Part shown: in pieces, positions 39,645 through 50,093 of the stretch
How the letters are laid out: every line of letters begins with the position of its first letter
Numbering within the stretch: the first letter of the stretch is position 1
Assembly: GCA_006386115.1 (NCBI GenBank)
Contig: VFIW01000056.1
Coordinates: forward strand, 186,001-250,000
From: Globisporangium splendens
Lineage: Eukaryota > Oomycota > Peronosporomycetes > Pythiales > Pythiaceae
Direction: 5' to 3'
Length of the DNA stretch: 64,000 bases
The notes under the pieces: generated by a model
What the model saw: the letters and a program-made list of their open reading frames with translations, nothing else
Told to the model about the DNA's origin: nothing
The model's database searches: none
Position numbers and translations under genes: made by a program

Positions 39645-41133
39645 TGCGAACGAGGTGTTGGGAAGCGAGAGAGAGAGAGAGAGAGAGAGAGAGGAAGTTT
39701 GCGCTTGAGACGCTGAGGTCGAGTTTGAGAATGACAGACCGAGACACTGCGGATGGTCTTCTTGGCGAACTGAGGGAGTACGAACACTCGGTCTTAGGCA
39801 CTGATGTGCTCACTCCTAGTCCAGTAGACAGTGCCGAGGAACAGAGACGGGAGGGGACAGTACACCTTTTCTGGGAACTGTGCGCTCAGTTCATGATGAC
39901 ACTCTTTGTATAGTCGATCCTCCATTTTCAGCCACCACTCCCTTGGCATAGCCTTTGAAATCAAATCACATCATATGAACGTGGTAGAGTTGGAAAGCAG
40001 TACAAATGCGCAACACTGATGATGAGCAGTGTCGGAGAAGGTGTCACGTGCACCCTCTCATACCCGATGGTACCACTGTGGCTGAAAATGGAGGACAGAC
40101 TGGATTATTACATAACGCTACCCATCGTGCTCGGTTCATGATCCTAAACGGTGATTTGCATCAGAACAGCAAGCTTTCATTTCAATCTTCACCTATGGTA
40201 CACGAAGAGTGAGGAGAGCAGCACCTTCTTATGACTCAAAGTACTGAGCATTCGGACACGACTTGCGATACATATGAATTGCTTTTGCCGAGCCTCGAGG
40301 ATGAAGCGAGACTGTACTGATTGATCTTCCTCCGTCCGCTGGCGAGGCGCAACTTGATTACCAGTAAAAGAATGATAACTCGTGATCACCTGTAGATGTC
40401 TTGGCGTATTGAAGAAGTGTCAAAGAGGGACACTTAGGACGCACGAAGCCATCCGGCTGAGTCCAGTCAACGATTGCCCTGAGACAAGGATTCTCGCCGT
40501 TTTCAGTAAAGCTCTTATGCGTTCCACTCAGAACGCGGAGCATTGAGGACACAATAAGACAGCGAATAAGTGAATGGGTCCGGCCACGTCCGTTTGCGCT
40601 GCGGCGGCAGTGCACCGCCAGCTCATAAACGAGAGTACTCGTTTGTATCAATTTGAATGCAAATCACCATTCGCGATCACCAGTGATGACGAGAGAAAGG
40701 ACGACATGAGTTGGTCGTCCGGTGTTTATTCCACCTTTTTGCGGCTTGGTAATCTTATGTTCACTACAACGTGGTACGACTGAAAACTCGGAGGTACATC
40801 GATCGTCGCAGTTTGAGAAGGATGCTGGTATCCAGATAAGGAAGCAACTCTCTCGTTCATACTGTCGTATAGGCTTGTGCAGGTCACACATTTGTGCACT
40901 CTTTCGACGACGGTGTGTGGGTGAACTGGCGCCGACGAAACAAACGCAATCTTTATCATTGGGATGGGCAAGCGCGTGAGGCGCCCTGCTCACACATGGG
41001 AGGACACTCGCTACTCCAGCTCGACGAGGGTGCACACTCGGCACGCTTTCGATATGTCATTCATTTCCCATTTCGACTTCCAAGTCCCAAGTCCCCAAGC
41101 CCCACCTCGTCCCCAAACGCCCTCCCTTCCACG
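39645..41133. promoter_or_regulatory. Divergent intergenic region between secreted genes A1 and B1
   Basis: 1.49 kb repeated four times in the window in whole or part. It begins next to gene A with an AG/CT microsatellite (about 39666-39694). Several short open frames are conserved among copies only because the DNA is nearly identical; none resembles a known protein. It must hold both promoters. TCCACC-type pyrimidine tracts precede the ATG of gene B. Confidence 0.5.
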
Positions 41134-41553
41134 ATGATCAAGACCGCTCTCCTCAGCGTTTTCGCCATCGCCGCCGCGTACTCGACCCCCGCTGTCCACG
41201 CTGAAGAGGAAGCGGGCAAGGCCGACATCGTGCTCGCCGGTTTCCAATTGGCTTCGCAGATCGTCCCGCTCATCGGTGGGCTCTTCAAGAACAATAAGGA
41301 GTGCCAGCAAGTGGCTTGCTGGATCTCGACGCCAAAGTGCTACCTGCAGGCAGCTGACAAGGTCCAGAACGATATCTTCCAGGGACGTGATGGCTACCGC
41401 CTGGAGAGCCACAACAACCAGGGCGCGTGGGCTCGCTACTGGCGCGTCAGGACCGACGTGTCGACGATCAATACGATTGCGTCCGGCAAGTGCGGTGACG
41501 GCTCGAGCTTCACGGTGTCCAACTGCCAGACCACGGGACACGTCCACTGCTAA
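41134..41553 (+). CDS. Small secreted six-cysteine protein B, copy 1
   Basis: 139 residues, paralogue of protein A. The signal peptide MIKTALLSVFAIAAAYSTPA(VHA) has cleavage expected before EEEAG. The mature protein is about 116 residues with cysteines at 57, 62, 69, 120, 131 and 139, the last being the C-terminal residue. The conserved core is shared with A: PLIGGLFKN, C-x4-C-W, KCY-x2-AADxVQ, FQGRDGY, NQGAWxRYWRVRTDV, GKCxDGSSFxVxNCQxTGHV. The open frame extends upstream to 40894, but the signal peptide marks the real start. No RXLR- or crinkler-type motif is seen after the signal peptide. Function unknown; an apoplastic or surface role is inferred from secretion and disulfides only. Confidence 0.8.
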   Translation: MIKTALLSVFAIAAAYSTPAVHAEEEAGKADIVLAGFQLASQIVPLIGGLFKNNKECQQVACWISTPKCYLQAADKVQNDIFQGRDGYRLESHNNQGAWARYWRVRTDVSTINTIASGKCGDGSSFTVSNCQTTGHVHC

Positions 41554-42159
41554 TTGTGCTGGCTTTCCGTGTGTTGCCGGACCTCCCGTGTCGACGCTTA
41601 ACGCGCAAGGTTAAACATACGATGCATGTCTTCTAAGTACAAAATACATTCATCGTCCACAACTTGTGGATGTGTCTTCAGTGTGCCTCTGCATCATTAG
41701 ACTCAGTCAACATTCATGTCTGGCGATGCAACTTGAATGTTGACCCAGGCTCGAAATTAATAATAATAGCTACCATTCAGTGATGCATGTCCAGTTTTTG
41801 ACCCCAGGATCACTATGCGCGCATAGGTTTTGACGAGCAGTCCAAGGTGCCATTGCAAGCGCACGGAAGGAGAGAGATCCCCTGGAAGGCCAACATGAGG
41901 CTAGAGGACGGTCCCTCCTCAGAGCGCCGCAAACTTCGACTCACGGGAATAGCGGTAATGCTGCAGGAGACGCCGCAGCAAAAATGCTGTCCGTTGCCGT
42001 CCGTGACTACGAAAAGATCATGTGTTGCTTGGTTGTTTCGCGTTGCGCGTCAAGTCCGAGCTGTCGTTGAAGGGAGATTGATGCGGCGACGTGATTGGCT
42101 ACAAACACTGGAATAGCGCATTCTAGTTGGTCAAGATCGCATGGTATCTTCCCATTCTG
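41554..42159. other. Left arm, 3' flank of gene B1
   Basis: Non-coding. It holds a 15-nt palindrome (TCCACAAcTTGTGGA, about 41658-41672) and the 11-bp hairpin listed separately, then runs to the spacer edge. Confidence 0.5.
41706..41744 (+). repeat. Hairpin downstream of gene B1
   Basis: Perfect 11-bp inverted repeat GTCAACATTCA...TGAATGTTGAC with a 17-nt loop, about 150 bp after the B1 stop. The same hairpin follows every copy of gene B. It could act in the transcript 3' end, but no function is shown. Confidence 0.7.
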
Positions 42160-44290
42160 TTGCGATGCTTGACTTAATGAAGGCTTACGACACGCTGGAC
42201 AGAGACTTTCTGTACCTTGTGCTGAGCAAGTTCGGCTTTGGGCGACAATTTGTGGATTTAGTACGTCGAATGCACTCGGACACTACGGCGCAGTACCTAG
42301 TGAACAATGAACTGTCGAGAGGATGGGAGGTCAAGTCGGCATTCGTCAAGGCTGCCCCCTCTCCCCTCTGCTGTTTATTGTTGCCGCGGAGATTCTCGCT
42401 CTGGCAGCACAGCAAGACCCCCATCTGGTAGGAATTCGTGTGACCTAATCCGGAGCAGAACCCCATCTTATTTCGACCTTCGCCGACGACTCCGCCGTCT
42501 TTTTGAAACAAGGGGAACAGCTGCCTCGACTGATGCAGCTGCTGTCCGAGTTCGACCAGCAATCAGGTCTGCACGTGCAACCAACGAAAAGCAGCTATAT
42601 CTGTCTCGACACAGCAGCAGACCAGAAACAAAGATGCGGCATTCCAATCCTGAAGCATGGAGAGACGGTGAGGTACCTTGGCATCCAAATAGGAACCGGG
42701 GACATCACGCAAGCTAATTGGGAGGACCGCCTGCAAAAGCTCCGAACCAGATTGATCATCGCGACCAAAGTCTCCAACAGTGTGATGGGGAGAGTGCTTA
42801 TACTGAATTCGGTCTTGCTGCCGTCGATTCTGTTCACTGCCGGCTACATCAAGCTCCAGCGAAAGTTGTGGACCAGCTAGTGAATCTACAAAAGCAATTT
42901 TTGTGGCAATCGACACTCGGCACAGACGGCACTCGGCACAAGGTGTGTCCTTCCCTGCTCTACTTGCCGGTCAAGGAAGGAGGCATAGGTCTCTATTCAA
43001 TACCTCTTGCAATAAAGCGACAAGCGATGCGGCGGACAACTCGGTGGCTACAGCGAGCGCGAGACAAGTACACAGAAGCATGGCATGACCAGGTTCATCA
43101 GGACATAAGTCAAAACTGGGGATGTTGCGCAATTTCACCCAAGGAGCGAAGCCAGCACGCACAGACAAGGCTGTACCAGACGAACAATATCCACAGACTC
43201 GGGTGGGAGTATCGTTGTGAAGACCTGGTGGCTGCAGAGGGACGCAATCTCGCGTGGAAAGTCGATCCGAAGCGGCAGATGGAATCCTTGCTACCGACCC
43301 TGGACCTCGAGTGGAGATCAGACGGACGTGCAGGTGTGTATTTTGGGAGAAACCTGAGCAGACGATTCATCAACTATCAGAAGAGACTCGAGCCTTCTGG
43401 CCATCCTTTCAGTGGAACGATAACCCCTGGATAATCGACAGTCAAGGCGAGCAGTATACAGTCAAAACGGTTCCTTTCCTGAAGGAATGCAATTTGGCCA
43501 GCTTCAACGTGAGACGGGAAGAAGAGCGAGTGTTCTCCGTGCGGCTACCAACCATGACGGCGACTCTCACGTTCAAACGAATGACCGCCCTGAGAAAACT
43601 CGTAACCAGCATCATTCTGTGCTCACTGGAGATAGAAGACGATGCAAGCAATCAGCTAAACAGTCAATAGGAGCCGTGGAGCAGGAAACACACAAAACGA
43701 GAGTACAAGTGGATCAGCAACGGCATGGGAACCATCGTCGCGGTACCAGTGTCGGAGAGGAGCCACACGGACTACATTCAGATGCAACGGCAAGCAAACG
43801 GAGTTCTCTGGACAGTGACCGACTGGGCCGGGGATGCTACTTGTCAACAAGACGTTGCAATGATCGAAGAAGAAATAAAAACCACAGGGTGGACATCCAA
43901 ACCGCACCCGCTCACGACTCACTGTCCGTGGCTGGTGCATGAGCGTACTCCCCCAAACAGCATCCAGAAGACAATTGACCGAGCACGAACACGGAGGCTG
44001 CACAGCAAGTTGTATCAAGGTCTCGGAGGACTTATAGACAAACTTAACGGTAGTTCTATCCTTCCTGGGGACAACGTATTTGGCCGATCTTCTCGCCAAC
44101 ATGTCTGTGAACTCCGAGAATGCGAAGATACTCACCGACGAATCGCGGGGAAGTGATCAAGCTCTTATGTCCCAAGTCGTAGCTCTACTCGACAATGATA
44201 TCGGTGCCACACCGTCAAAAGTTAGAAACACCTCACTCTCAGCAGTGTTAATGAGGCTCAGGAATTCTTCAACTGTATGTAGATCATAAG
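42160..44290 (+). mobile_element. 5'-truncated LINE-type retrotransposon relic (reverse transcriptase) in spacer 1
   Basis: The sequence enters a reverse transcriptase just at the spacer edge: motif A is MLDLMKAYDTLDRDFLYLVL. In a shifted frame come GIRQGCPLSPLLFIVAAEIL (motif B) and then a TAA at about 42446. A third frame gives STFADDSAVFLKQGEQL (motif C, FADD) and the thumb region (KYLGIQIG-like RYLGIQIGTGD, RLIIATKVSNSVMGRVLIL). Downstream frames (WLQRARDKYTEAWHDQ, WNDNPWIIDSQGEQ, WLVHERTPPNSIQ) are the C-terminal part, broken by several frameshifts. The endonuclease and the 5' half of RT are missing. It is dead as read. RNase H sequence is not contiguous with it. Confidence 0.8.
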
Positions 44291-45203
44291 TTAAATAGAA
44301 TTACCTTCTCACTCTCTCTCTCTCTCTGAGCGGCCATGAACCTCAACGTGATTGCGCTTCATGACTACGTAAATGTCAGCGGAAAGGCAGTTTAATTGAC
44401 ACTGTCAGCTCTTGGAGTATCACGACGAAGAGCAGCGATATAAGCAAACACAAGCAGCAAACTGCGGACGCCTCGTGAAGAGAGATCACGTGGGTCTTTG
44501 CGAAATGCGTCCTTGTAAGTGCCAGTCAGAAGATCCATTGACAGCCATTCGAATCTTTGACTCACGATGGCTTGTATTTGTTGTGTTGAGAACACAAGGC
44601 GAATACGTTAATCGAACCGATTTACTGCATAGCACAAGACAAACGTCCGATTTTGCTGATGGGAAGCTGGCCAGTAAAAAACAATCGTCCCCATGTCGGA
44701 AAGTCGTCTTAAATGTTGTTGCTGTGCACTCACCAGACTCGGTCTCAGGGACCTGACTGCACTGTTACAAGAGCAAGTCACGCGCATCAATCGTACACTT
44801 CACGACCTTCGCTATTCCTCGGATGAAGATGACGACCATACTGCCAACGTGACACCACTGTCATAGCGTCAATGCAATAGTGCAAACATAAAGAAGATAC
44901 ATTGCACACTCACACCAGGGGAGAGCAGCAAGAACTGCAGCAGCCGAGCCTCAGTCTCATCGAATTGGAGGCGCACGAGGTCGTCCGAGCATGCACTTCG
45001 GCCATCAGACCAGACTCTGGTCGGGGCGCTGGCGGTATCACAGAGCGAGCTTGGGTGCTCACGTGCGCCGTGATGAGGGGTCTGCTGTTTTGAAGACTGG
45101 ATTGGACAAGACAGACATGGGTCATCAAAGACACTTGGGCAATGAGCACACGTTACTGCTGCTACTACTGCTACTGCTTGGGCAATGAGTGATGATCTGT
45201 TCT
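42160..45203 (+). other. Palindrome 1 spacer (3044 bp), orientation 1
   Basis: Unique centre of palindrome 1. It holds a 5'-truncated LINE (to about 44290), then about 0.9 kb without a recognised gene (a CT repeat at about 44310-44330; a CTG/CTA triplet-rich stretch at about 45155-45180). The same segment is at 57852-60898 in the opposite orientation. Confidence 0.9.
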
Positions 45204-45373
45204 CAGAATGGGAAGATACCATGCGATCTTGACCAACTAGAATGCGCTATTCCAGTGTTTGTAGCCAATCACGTCGCCGCATCAATCTCCCTTCAACGAC
45301 AGCTCGGACTTGACGCGCAACGCGAAACAACCAAGCAACACATGATCTTTTCGTAGTCACGGACGGCAACGGA

Positions 45374-45425
45374 CAGCATTTTTGCTGCGGCGTCTCCTGC
45401 AGCATTTTTGCTGCGGCGTCTCCTG
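45374..45425. repeat. 26-bp tandem duplication specific to the right arm
   Basis: CAGCATTTTTGCTGCGGCGT plus CTCCTG occurs twice in tandem here but once in the left arm and in palindrome 2. It marks this arm as distinct from an exact read artefact of the other. Confidence 0.85.
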
Positions 45426-45644
45426 CAGCATTACCGCTATTCCCGTGAGTCGAAGTTTGCGGCGCTCTGAGGAGGGACCGTCCTCTAGCCTCATGTTGGC
45501 CTTCCAGGGGATCTCTCTCCTTCCGTGCGCTTGCAATGGCACCTTGGACTGCTCGTCAAAACCTATGCGCGCATAGTGATCCTGGGGTCAAAAACTGGAC
45601 ATGCATCACTGAACGGTAGCTATTATTATTAATTTCGAGCCTGG

Positions 45645-45683
45645 GTCAACATTCAAGTTGCATCGCCAGACATGAATGTTGAC
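45645..45683 (-). repeat. Hairpin downstream of gene B2
   Basis: Same 11-bp inverted repeat and 17-nt loop as after B1. Confidence 0.7.
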
Positions 45684-45835
45684 GGAGTCTAATGATGCAG
45701 AGACACACTGAAGACACATCCACAAGTTGTGGATGATGAATGTATTTTGTACTTAGAAGACATGCATCGTATGTTTAACCTTGCGCGTTAAGCGTCGACA
45801 CGGGAGGTCCGGCAACACACGGAAAGCCAGCACAA

Positions 45836-46255
45836 TTAGCAGTGGACGTGTCCCGTGGTCTGGCAGTTGGACACCGTGAAGCTCGAGCCGTCACCGCACT
45901 TGCCGGACGCAATCGTATTGATCGTCGACACGTCGGTCCTGACGCGCCAGTAGCGAGCCCACGCGCCCTGGTTGTTGTGGCTCTCCAGGCGGTAGCCATC
46001 ACGTCCCTGGAAGATATCGTTCTGGACCTTGTCAGCTGCCTGCAGGTAGCACTTTGGCGTCGAGATCCAGCAAGCCACTTGCTGGCACTCCTTATTGTTC
46101 TTGAAGAGCCCACCGATGAGCGGGACGATCTGCGAAGCCAATTGGAAACCGGCGAGCACGATGTCGGCCTTGCCCGCTTCCTCTTCAGCGTGGACAGCGG
46201 GGGTCGAGTACGCGGCGGCGATGGCGAAAACGCTGAGGAGAGCGGTCTTGATCAT
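45836..46255 (-). CDS. Small secreted six-cysteine protein B, copy 2
   Basis: Translation identical to copy 1 (139 residues: signal peptide MIKTALLSVFAIAAAYSTPA, six cysteines, C-terminal Cys). It lies in the right arm in opposite orientation, paired divergently with gene A2. The 3' hairpin and 5' pyrimidine-rich leader are conserved, so it should be expressed if copy 1 is. The absence of any amino-acid change implies very recent duplication or ongoing gene conversion between arms. Confidence 0.8.
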   Translation of the reverse strand: MIKTALLSVFAIAAAYSTPAVHAEEEAGKADIVLAGFQLASQIVPLIGGLFKNNKECQQVACWISTPKCYLQAADKVQNDIFQGRDGYRLESHNNQGAWARYWRVRTDVSTINTIASGKCGDGSSFTVSNCQTTGHVHC

Positions 46256-47742
46256 CGTGGAAGGGAGGGCGTTTGGGGACGAGGTGGGGCTTGGGGACTT
46301 GGGACTTGGAAGTCGAAATGGGAAATGAATGACATATCGAAAGCGTGCCGAGTGTGCACCCTCGTCGAGCTGGAGTAGCGAGTGTCCTCCCATGTGTGAG
46401 CAGGGCGCCTCACGCGCTTGCCCATCCCAATGATAAAGATTGCGTTTGTTTCGTCGGCGCCAGTTCACCCACACACCGTCGTCGAAAGAGTGCACAAATG
46501 TGTGACCTGCACAAGCCTATACGACAGTATGAACGAGAGAGTTGCTTCCTTATCTGGATACCAGCATCCTTCTCAAACTGCGACGATCGATGTACCTCCG
46601 AGTTTTCAGTCGTACCACGTTGTAGTGAACATAAGATTACCAAGCCGCAAAAAGGTGGAATAAACACCGGACGACCAACTCATGTCGTCCTTTCTCTCGT
46701 CATCACTGGTGATCGCGAATGGTGATTTGCATTCAAATTGATACAAACGAGTACTCTCGTTTATGAGCTGGCGGTGCACTGCCGCCGCAGCGCAAACGGA
46801 CGTGGCCGGACCCATTCACTTATTCGCTGTCTTATTGTGTCCTCAATGCTCCGCGTTCTGAGTGGAACGCATAAGAGCTTTACTGAAAACGGCGAGAATC
46901 CTTGTCTCAGGGCAATCGTTGACTGGACTCAGCCGGATGGCTTCGTGCGTCCTAAGTGTCACTCTTTGACACTTCTTCAATACGCCAAGACATCTACAGG
47001 TGATCACGAGTTATCATTCTTTTACTGGTAATCAAGTTGCGCCTCGCCAGCGGACGGAGGAAGATCAATCAGTACAGTCTCGCTTCATCCTCGAGGCTCG
47101 GCAAAAGCAATTCATATGTATCGCAAGTCGTGTCCGAATGCTCAGTACTTTGAGTCATAAGAAGGTGCTGCTCTCCTCACTCTTCGTGTACCATAGGTGA
47201 AGATTGAAATGAAAGCTTGCTGTTCTGATGCAAATCACCGTTTAGGATCATGAACCGAGCACGATGGGTAGCGTTATGTAATAATCCAGTCTGTCCTCCA
47301 TTTTCAGCCACAGTGGTACCATCGGGTATGAGAGGGTGCACGTGACACCTTCTCCGACACTGCTCATCATCAGTGTTGCGCATTTGTACTGCTTTCCAAC
47401 TCTACCACGTTCATATGATGTGATTTGATTTCAAAGGCTATGCCAAGGGAGTGGTGGCTGAAAATGGAGGATCGACTATACAAAGAGTGTCATCATGAAC
47501 TGAGCGCACAGTTCCCAGAAAAGGTGTACTGTCCCCTCCCGTCTCTGTTCCTCGGCACTGTCTACTGGACTAGGAGTGAGCACATCAGTGCCTAAGACCG
47601 AGTGTTCGTACTCCCTCAGTTCGCCAAGAAGACCATCCGCAGTGTCTCGGTCTGTCATTCTCAAACTCGACCTCAGCGTCTCAAGCGCAAACTTCCACTC
47701 TCTCTCTCTCTCTCTCTCTCGCTTCCCAACACCTCGTTCGCA
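46256..47742. promoter_or_regulatory. Divergent intergenic region between B2 and A2
   Basis: Inverted copy of 39645-41133, with a CT dinucleotide repeat (about 47699-47720) next to the A2 start codon. No gene recognised. Confidence 0.5.
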
Positions 47743-48219
47743 ATGATCAAGACCGCGCTTCTGAGTCTCTTCGTCGTCGCCGCCGCGCAATCGAACGCTG
47801 TCGTTCGTGCCGAAGAGGAGTCTGCAATCGGAACTGCTGTCGGCGTCGGAGCGGGAGTCGTCGCTCTGGGTGCAGCAACTGGACCTGGCGAAATCGCCGT
47901 GGCGAGTTTCGAACTAGCTGCGGTCTTGGTTCCTCTTATCGGGGGTCTATTCAAGAACCACAAGCAGTGCCATCAAGTGGCGTGTTGGGTCAGCAACGGC
48001 AAATGCTACCAGAAGGCAGCCGACGAAGTCCAGAGCCAGGTTTTCCAGGGACGCGATGGGTACACAGTCGAAAGCCACGGGAATCAAGGCGCGTGGGTTC
48101 GCTACTGGCGCGTGAGAACCGACGTGACGCAGGTCCAGACGATTGCGAATGGTAAGTGCGCCGACGGCTCGAGCTTCTCGGTGACCAACTGCCAGGTCAC
48201 GGGACACGTCCACTGTTAG
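47743..48219 (+). CDS. Small secreted six-cysteine protein A, copy 2
   Basis: 158 residues. Same as copy 1 apart from one substitution (IANGKCADG here, IASGKCADG in copy 1), which creates no new cysteine. Signal peptide, Gly-rich insert, six cysteines and C-terminal HVHC are all intact. Preceded by the CT microsatellite, whose length differs from the left arm. Confidence 0.78.
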   Translation: MIKTALLSLFVVAAAQSNAVVRAEEESAIGTAVGVGAGVVALGAATGPGEIAVASFELAAVLVPLIGGLFKNHKQCHQVACWVSNGKCYQKAADEVQSQVFQGRDGYTVESHGNQGAWVRYWRVRTDVTQVQTIANGKCADGSSFSVTNCQVTGHVHC

Positions 48220-48828
48220 GCTTGCTGCTGGCGTCGTGCTCCCAGACCTTGTACCTTCGCTGAACTAGGCATGTCTTCTGAGCACAAACGTTCGCGTGAT
48301 AAGGAGAACGGATCGCTCTGCTACTATCCTACGCAGGAAAAGTATAGCAGTGTAGTATAGTGAGCTTATTACAGATTTGCGCAGCGGCTTGCTCGATATG
48401 GAAAAATGCAAAACTGTTTGTGGTCTCGTCTTTCTGTTGTGATTCAGCGCACATGCAGCTGCAAACTCACTTCAACATGGATACATTTGAGAGTGATGGC
48501 CGAATCGTTGATGTGCGTATTTTTGGCCAATGATATGCGCCCTTGTCAGCTTCAACGTGTGACTGGACAACAGCAAGAAGACATGACAGCAGAGAAGAGA
48601 GCAGCAGAACGAGAGTTCTAGCGGGCTCTGGGTCAGCGCATCTCTAGGGCACGATGGCATTGGCATTCGCCGAACAACGGAGCCCGAGGCGACTTGACTG
48701 ACTGCATGACAGACAGACAAAGTGAGGTATATTTCGTTACGTTTACCCGAACAGAAGTACCCTTGCTCATAGCTACACTACTTTAGTAATTTCGACTACG
48801 AGAGTCACCTGCGGTGCGCCTCTGGCGC

Positions 48829-49308
48829 TCAGCCCGAGGTGTGGTGGAGGAAGAATCTCACGTTGCGGGACACGACGGAGGTGCTCAACCAATCGTTGTT
48901 GCTATTCCTTTGATGCTGGATAAACCAGTGGCTTACATCGTTCTCGACGTGCTGTTGGATGGCATGTCCGTCGGCGCATGTGGTTGGAAAGGTGTACTGC
49001 CTCGAAGCCGCGTTGTCCATTGCGTGATTCGCTGCCAGATCGGCCATCTTGTTATAAGCTCGAAGATGATGCGTCCATGTGCGGATGCACATACTATTCG
49101 CCAGTTGCTGTGTCTTTTGGAAAAGCCTCTTGAGCCGCGCGTTCCGCGGCGCCTTGTGATTCCATTGCTGGCGGATGATCATGCTGCTATCTCCTGCTAC
49201 GTGCAGGGGTTCGCAGTTGTGCTCGCGTGCGTATCTGACTGACTGCATGAGACCCCGCCAGTCCCGCGGTACGTACGTGCGAGCTGTCGCATGCATGCCT
49301 GTGTACAC
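48829..49308 (-). pseudogene. Retroelement RNase H domain relic (right arm)
   Basis: Inverted copy of 38079-38558 with an identical translation: GDSSMIIRQQW and NKMADLAANHAMD. The N-terminal part of the RNase H fold is missing, as in the left arm, so the element was already a fragment before the arm was duplicated. Confidence 0.62.
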
Positions 49309-50093
49309 ATGCTCATTGCTGCTGCTTGTCCATCACTCTGCATGCATGCACTTACTCAGACATGCACAGCGCGACTCTGTCGTGCATTCGCGCTCACGCA
49401 CACTTTGCAAGAAAGAGAGTGGTGCCAGGCAGTAGCGCAGCCAAGAAGCCTCGCTCGCTGTTGGTCTCGTCGCGTCCTCTGGGTTCAACTTGTTGATTAG
49501 CAACGACGACAATAAGGACAAAGATGCTGCGAGCAACGAAGACGATGAGTGCGCTGCGAGCGATGAGGAGGAGGAAGAAGATAAAGAATCAGCGGCACGC
49601 GTCCGCTCATGGGTGCCACAGAAGCCCACAAGACTAGCACCGCTGCCATAAATCAGCCAGACGAAAGCGACAACGCTAGTACGATCGAGTCGGAATACTC
49701 GAAGAATGAGTATGAAAAAGAAGACGCGGTGGAGAGGACCATCCGTCGTAGGGTCTCGAGTCGTGTTCGACGCTCTTGACTCACTGCTCAACGTTGCGTG
49801 GAGTGCCCCGACGTCGCATGCGGCATGATGCGGGACTCCACGTCGGTGGTCCTCCCTGCCGTGTTTTCTTCTCTTTGCGGTCGTCACTTTTCTTCTTCGA
49901 TTCCTCCGACTCATTTGCACTGGTGTTGTCGTTGTCGTTGTCGTTGTCGTCTGGGTCTTCTGTGAAGGCAGCGGCAGCGGTGTGCAACAAGTACCAATAA
50001 TAGCGAAATTGCGAGGGCAGGTTTGTCGCGAAGAACATTTCTTTTAGGGAGATTAAAATCCAAACAATTGCGTCTTCGCTTCTCTCTCTTTCT

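Larger units (their letters stand above)
36643..42159 (+). repeat. Palindrome 1, left arm (5.5 kb)
   Basis: Inverted copy at 45204-50744. Matching positions sum to 87387 across most of the arm (87389 around gene B). Translations of matching ORFs are identical or differ by single residues. The inner end is the shared ATGGTATCTTCCCATTCTG at 42141-42159; the outer end lies inside mutase-like gene 2. Contents: mutase 3' part, RNase H relic, secreted genes A1 and B1. Confidence 0.93.

Noticed and set aside
39713..39913. Short conserved frames in the A/B intergenic region (for example MTDRDTADGLLGELREYEHS)
   Set aside because: Conserved among copies only because the DNA is nearly identical. They vary in start through the microsatellite, lack domains, and lie in the expected promoter of gene A.
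40894..41133. 80-residue N-terminal extension of secreted protein B
   Set aside because: It would bury the signal peptide. The ATG at 41134 matches the start of protein A and follows a pyrimidine-rich leader.
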